From assembly GCA_012837655.1 (NCBI GenBank), contig DUQT01000155.1, positions 1 through 9,885 of the forward strand: DNA of 9,885 bases, written 5' to 3'. The position numbers and the translations under genes are program-made. The stretch is from Actinomyces sp. GTDB taxonomy: Bacteria > Actinomycetota > Actinomycetes > Actinomycetales > Actinomycetaceae. This document shows, one piece after another, positions 7,384 through 9,885 of this stretch (the stretch's first letter is position 1; each line of letters begins with the position of its first letter). A model generated the notes under the pieces. That model had not been told where the DNA came from. It was given only the letters and a program-made list of their open reading frames with translations, and did no database searches.

Positions 7384-7420
7384 TAGTCTGCGTGTTAGAG
7401 CGTACTCTGGCTGCAGACTG
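7384..7420 (+). terminator. Strong hairpin, probable terminator of the yhgE pair
   Basis: AGTCTGC at 7385-7391 pairs perfectly with GCAGACT at 7413-7419. Inside it AGAG (7397-7400) pairs with CTCT (7405-7408) around a CGTA loop. With G-U pairs and one bulge the stem reaches about 16 pairs. It lies 70 nt after the yhgE2 stop and upstream of the glyA promoter region, as expected of an operon end. No T-run follows, so it would be a U-less or Rho-assisted terminator. A small GCGG/CCGC hairpin (7428-7441) lies just downstream. Confidence 0.6.
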
Positions 7421-7470
7421 CCGAAAAGCGGTTGAATCCGCGTGATTTGCCTTGCTCTAAGTCGAAATCG

Positions 7471-7501
7471 TTGTCCAAAAGTGGTCGGTTTGCGCTAATG
7501 T
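7471..7501 (+). promoter_or_regulatory. Candidate promoter of the glyA-folD operon
   Basis: TAATGT at 7496-7501 is a good -10 candidate (TAnnnT). Transcription about 7 nt downstream would begin at 7507-7508, directly at the 5' end of the riboswitch aptamer. TTGTCC at 7471-7476 resembles a -35 but the spacer is 19 nt, longer than ideal. The positional fit with the riboswitch is the strongest argument. Confidence 0.48.
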
Positions 7502-7506
7502 TTTAA

Positions 7507-7579
7507 GCGTCGCGACTGGCGCGCAGGTGGACCACCACCGGGAAGCGACAATGAGGATTCAACGGCCGCCCGCCTGGGT
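7507..7579 (+). promoter_or_regulatory. ZTP (pfl) riboswitch aptamer upstream of glyA
   Basis: The element matches the ZTP-sensing pfl aptamer. P1 forms from GTCGC 7509-7513 and GCGAC 7545-7549. The conserved junction ACTGGCG spans 7515-7521. P2 forms from GGTGG 7526-7530 and CCACC 7535-7539 with a four-base loop, and the conserved GGGAAG segment precedes the 3' strand of P1. After an 18-nt linker, P3 is GCCC 7568-7571 with GGGT 7576-7579, and its loop can form the family pseudoknot, GGC(G) 7518-7521 with (C)GCC 7571-7574. From memory, sequence and layout closely resemble the crystallised Actinomyces odontolyticus aptamer (GGTGG-GAAA-CCACC, CCGCCTGGGC). The class binds ZTP or AICAR phosphate (ZMP), signals of 10-formyl-THF shortage, and usually switches on one-carbon and purine genes. 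Its place before glyA-folD is the expected one. Confidence 0.93.
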
Positions 7580-7590
7580 CAGAAGAATCA

Positions 7591-7642
7591 CCGGATAGGC
7601 GCGCAACCATGCGCCTCCGGGACGAAGAATGCCACATGGAGG
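7591..7642 (+). promoter_or_regulatory. glyA: Translational expression platform of the ZTP riboswitch with the glyA ribosome binding site
   Basis: CCGG 7591-7594 and AGGCGC 7597-7602 pair with GCGCCT 7611-7616 and CCGG 7617-7620, making a 10-pair hairpin with an 8-nt loop. Inside its 3' arm lies CCTCC (7614-7618), an exact complement of the glyA Shine-Dalgarno GGAGG (7638-7642). AGGCG (7597-7601) is also complementary to CGCCT (7571-7575) in the aptamer's P3/pseudoknot. These three exclusive pairings suggest an ON switch: with ligand, P3 keeps CGCCT, the hairpin holds CCTCC and the ribosome binding site is free; without ligand, CGCCT takes AGGCG and CCTCC masks GGAGG. No T-run is present, arguing against transcription control. 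The complementarity is seen directly and the mechanism is inferred. Confidence 0.68.
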
Positions 7643-7646
7643 ACTC

Positions 7647-8936
7647 ATGGTAACACCATTGAACGAACAGTCACTCGCAGAAGTTGATCCGCAGATCCAG
7701 CAGGTGCTGGACGATGAGCTGAATCGCCAGCGCGAAACGCTGGAAATGATCGCATCCGAAAACTTCGTGCCCAAAGCAATCTTGGAAGCTCAGGGTTCTG
7801 TACTTACCAACAAGTACGCCGAAGGTTACCCGGGCCGCCGCTACTACGGTGGTTGCGAGTTTGCAGACGTCGCAGAGAACCTAGCCATCGAGCGTGCGAA
7901 GGAAGTTTTCGACGCCGCTTACGTAAACGTTCAACCACACGCTGGTTCCCAGGCCAACGCCGCTGTTCTGGCAGCGCTCGCAAAGCCTGGCGACAAGATC
8001 CTAGGTCTCTCACTTGACCACGGCGGTCACTTGACGCATGGCATGAAGATCAACTTCTCCGGCCGTCTTTACGAGCCGCATTTCTACCACGTCAACCAAG
8101 AGACCATGCGCATCGAGATGGACGAGGTCCGCAAGATCGCCCTCGAAGTAAAGCCACAGGTGATTATCGCAGGTTGGTCCGCGTACCCGCGCGTCCTCGA
8201 TTTCGCAAAGTTCCGTGAAATTGCCGACGAGGTCGGTGCTTACCTCTGGGTTGATATGGCACACTTCGCAGGCCTGGTTGCTGCTGGTCTGCACCCGAAC
8301 CCGGTTCCGTTCGCAGACGTTGTTTCAACGACGGTTCACAAGACGATCGGTGGCCCGCGTTCAGGAATGATTCTTTCGCGCGATGCGGAGCTCGGTAAGA
8401 AGATCAACTCGGCCGTATTCCCAGGTCAGCAGGGTGGCCCGCTCATGCACGTGATTGCCGCGAAGGCAGTTGCCATGAAGATCGCTCAGACCGATGAGTT
8501 CAAGGAACGCCAGAAGCGCACCATTGAGGGCGCTGCGATCCTCGCTGATCGCCTGACGCAGGATGACGTTAAGAATGCCGGTATTTCACTGGTAACCGGC
8601 GGAACCGACGTTCACCTAGTCCTCGTTGACATGCGCGATTCGAAGCTTGACGGACAGCAGGGTGAGGACCTCCTTCACGAAGTTGGCATCACCGTGAACC
8701 GCAACGCTGTTCCGTTCGACCCGCGTCCGCCGCGAGTAACCTCCGGCCTGCGTATCGGTACTCCGGCTCTGGCAACCCGCGGCTTTGGCGCTGAGGAGTT
8801 CAAGGAAGTTTCCGACGTCATCGCGACCACGCTCGTTCAGGGTGCTGGCGATGGTGACGTTGACGTCGAGGGCCTACGCGCTCGCATCAAGGCTTTGACC
8901 GACGCATTCCCGCTGTACGAAGGACTCGATAAATGA
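7647..8936 (+). CDS. glyA: Serine hydroxymethyltransferase
   Basis: GlyA is the cytosolic pyridoxal-phosphate enzyme that converts serine and THF to glycine and 5,10-methylene-THF, the main one-carbon entry. The 429 residues show the family's N-terminal LEMIASENFVPKAILEAQGS, then NKYAEGYPGRRYYGG, and the cofactor-binding STTVHKTIGGPRSGM with Lys232 as the expected Schiff-base lysine. Length is normal. I chose ATG 7647 because GGAGG (7638-7642) ends 4 nt before it and the protein then begins MVTPLNEQSLAEVDPQI, like related actinobacterial enzymes. An upstream in-frame ATG at 7629 would add six residues, but it has no good ribosome binding site and would swallow the GGAGG. The gene is headed by a ZTP riboswitch and overlaps folD by 4 nt, so expression should rise when 10-formyl-THF is scarce. 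Confidence 0.97.
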   Translation: MVTPLNEQSLAEVDPQIQQVLDDELNRQRETLEMIASENFVPKAILEAQGSVLTNKYAEGYPGRRYYGGCEFADVAENLAIERAKEVFDAAYVNVQPHAGSQANAAVLAALAKPGDKILGLSLDHGGHLTHGMKINFSGRLYEPHFYHVNQETMRIEMDEVRKIALEVKPQVIIAGWSAYPRVLDFAKFREIADEVGAYLWVDMAHFAGLVAAGLHPNPVPFADVVSTTVHKTIGGPRSGMILSRDAELGKKINSAVFPGQQGGPLMHVIAAKAVAMKIAQTDEFKERQKRTIEGAAILADRLTQDDVKNAGISLVTGGTDVHLVLVDMRDSKLDGQQGEDLLHEVGITVNRNAVPFDPRPPRVTSGLRIGTPALATRGFGAEEFKEVSDVIATTLVQGAGDGDVDVEGLRARIKALTDAFPLYEGLDK

Positions 8937-9838
8937 GGACTCCTTGGGAAGGCGAAGCAAAAGTCCTAGACGGTAAGGCCGTCGCAGCTCAGATTAAGGA
9001 CGAGATCCGCGAGCGTGTCGCCACGCTTCGCAGTCAGGGCGTCGTCCCCGGCCTCGGAACCATCCTGGTAGGCGAAGATCCGGGTTCGATGACGTACGTT
9101 GCGGGTAAGCACCGCGACTGCGCTGAGGTCGGCATCGAATCCATCCGCATTGACCTGCCCGAAACGGCGTCAGAAGAAGAAATCCTTGCCGCAGTGAAGC
9201 AATTGAACGAGGACGATGCTTGCACCGGCTACATCGTTCAGCTTCCGCTTCCAAAGGGCATTGACACCAACAAGATCCTCGAAGCTATTGACCCTGCAAA
9301 GGACGCTGACGGACTGCACCCGACTAACCTCGGACGCCTGGTTCTGCGCGTTTCCGAGCCGATCAACTCGCCGCTTCCGTGTACACCGCGTGCAGTCATT
9401 GAGCTAATCACGCGCAACGGCATTGATCTGGCCGGCAAGGACATCGTGGTAGTTGGTCGTGGAACCACGGTTGGTCGCTCCATTGGCCTGCTATTGACCC
9501 GCAAGGACGTGAACGCAACCGTCACGCTGTGCCACACGGGCACGCAGGATTTGGCTGACAAGGTGTCCCGCGCAGACGTCGTCGTTGCCGCAACTGGCGC
9601 CGCCGGCATCATCACCGCGGACATGGTCAAGCCCGGCGCTGTTGTGCTGGACGTCGGCGTTTCCCGCGTTGAGGTGGACGGCAAATCCCGCCTCGCAGGC
9701 GACGTAGCAGATGGGGTTGACGAGGTCGCAGATTACCTTTCACCAAACCCCGGCGGCGTCGGTCCTATGACCCGCGCACTACTACTGGCAAACGTTGTCG
9801 AATCAGCTGAACGCGAGGCGGCCAAGCTAGAGAGCTAA
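8933..9838 (+). CDS. folD: Bifunctional methylene-THF dehydrogenase / methenyl-THF cyclohydrolase
   Basis: FolD oxidises 5,10-methylene-THF to methenyl-THF with NADP and then hydrolyses it to 10-formyl-THF, supplying purine synthesis and Met-tRNA formylation. The 301 residues are of normal length. The catalytic set is intact: Tyr55 and Lys59 in the YVAGK motif, Gln103 in VQLPLP and Asp126 in DADGLHPTN, with spacings matching the family (Tyr-Lys 4, Gln-Asp 23). The nucleotide-binding domain has VVGRGTTVGRSIGLLL, and the end shows NPGGVGPMTRALLLANVV. The start codon overlaps the glyA stop (ATGA), with AAGGA at 8920-8924 as ribosome binding site inside glyA. This implies translational coupling and shared control by the upstream riboswitch. 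The first nine residues (MRTPWEGEA) are not conserved in the family as I know it, but no better start is visible. Confidence 0.97.
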   Translation: MRTPWEGEAKVLDGKAVAAQIKDEIRERVATLRSQGVVPGLGTILVGEDPGSMTYVAGKHRDCAEVGIESIRIDLPETASEEEILAAVKQLNEDDACTGYIVQLPLPKGIDTNKILEAIDPAKDADGLHPTNLGRLVLRVSEPINSPLPCTPRAVIELITRNGIDLAGKDIVVVGRGTTVGRSIGLLLTRKDVNATVTLCHTGTQDLADKVSRADVVVAATGAAGIITADMVKPGAVVLDVGVSRVEVDGKSRLAGDVADGVDEVADYLSPNPGGVGPMTRALLLANVVESAEREAAKLES

Positions 9839-9885
9839 AGCCTCTGCGATTCACTAAGACAAGAATCCCGGCCCTGTGTCATCGC

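Noticed and set aside
7629..7646. Upstream in-frame ATG giving a glyA product six residues longer
   Set aside because: The Shine-Dalgarno GGAGG lies between the two ATGs and is properly placed only for 7647; the extra residues (MPHGGL) do not look like the family.
9839..9885. Terminator or next gene after folD
   Set aside because: Only 47 nt remain, and I see no clear hairpin, start codon with a ribosome binding site, or conserved motif in them.

Overview
The window looks like chromosomal DNA from an actinobacterium. It is moderately GC-rich (mid-50s percent by eye, not counted). The PurU, GlyA and FolD proteins read like actinobacterial versions. The ZTP riboswitch ahead of glyA closely resembles, from memory, the Actinomyces odontolyticus aptamer whose structure was solved, so a member of Actinomycetaceae is a reasonable guess but is not proven. 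All real genes lie on the + strand. No transposase, phage gene, tRNA, rRNA or CRISPR array was seen.

Left region (1-1325): the C-terminal tail of a SorC/DeoR-type sugar-sensing regulator ends 2 nt before a divergent GpsA-like NAD-dependent dehydrogenase. That pairing suggests a carbohydrate or polyol operon arriving from the left. A 137-nt gap follows, ending in a long near-perfect inverted repeat just before purU. It may terminate the left operon.

Middle region (1326-7313): purU (10-formyl-tetrahydrofolate deformylase) is followed after 52 nt by two large paralogous YhgE/Pip-type membrane proteins, which overlap by 4 nt and are probably made together. Each has one N-terminal membrane helix, a large extracytoplasmic coiled-coil domain and a C-terminal ABC-2-like membrane block. 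The first has an extra two-helix C-terminal extension. The second has an acidic cytoplasmic insert of about 110 residues. The start region of the second gene sits in a short tandem duplication.

Right region (7314-9885): a 333-nt gene-free stretch holds degenerate repeats, a strong hairpin (probable terminator of the yhgE pair), a promoter candidate, a ZTP (pfl) riboswitch and an expression platform in which an anti-Shine-Dalgarno segment can switch partners. This leads into glyA and folD, which overlap by 4 nt. The last 47 nt after folD show nothing I can call.

Together, glyA, folD and purU control the one-carbon folate pool: GlyA makes 5,10-methylene-THF, FolD converts it to 10-formyl-THF and PurU hydrolyses 10-formyl-THF. 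ZTP rises when 10-formyl-THF is short, so the riboswitch should raise GlyA, and FolD through coupling, under that stress. Whether the YhgE/Pip pair between purU and glyA has any link to folate metabolism is unknown. The most interesting items are the readable translational ZTP switch and the asymmetric YhgE/Pip gene pair.
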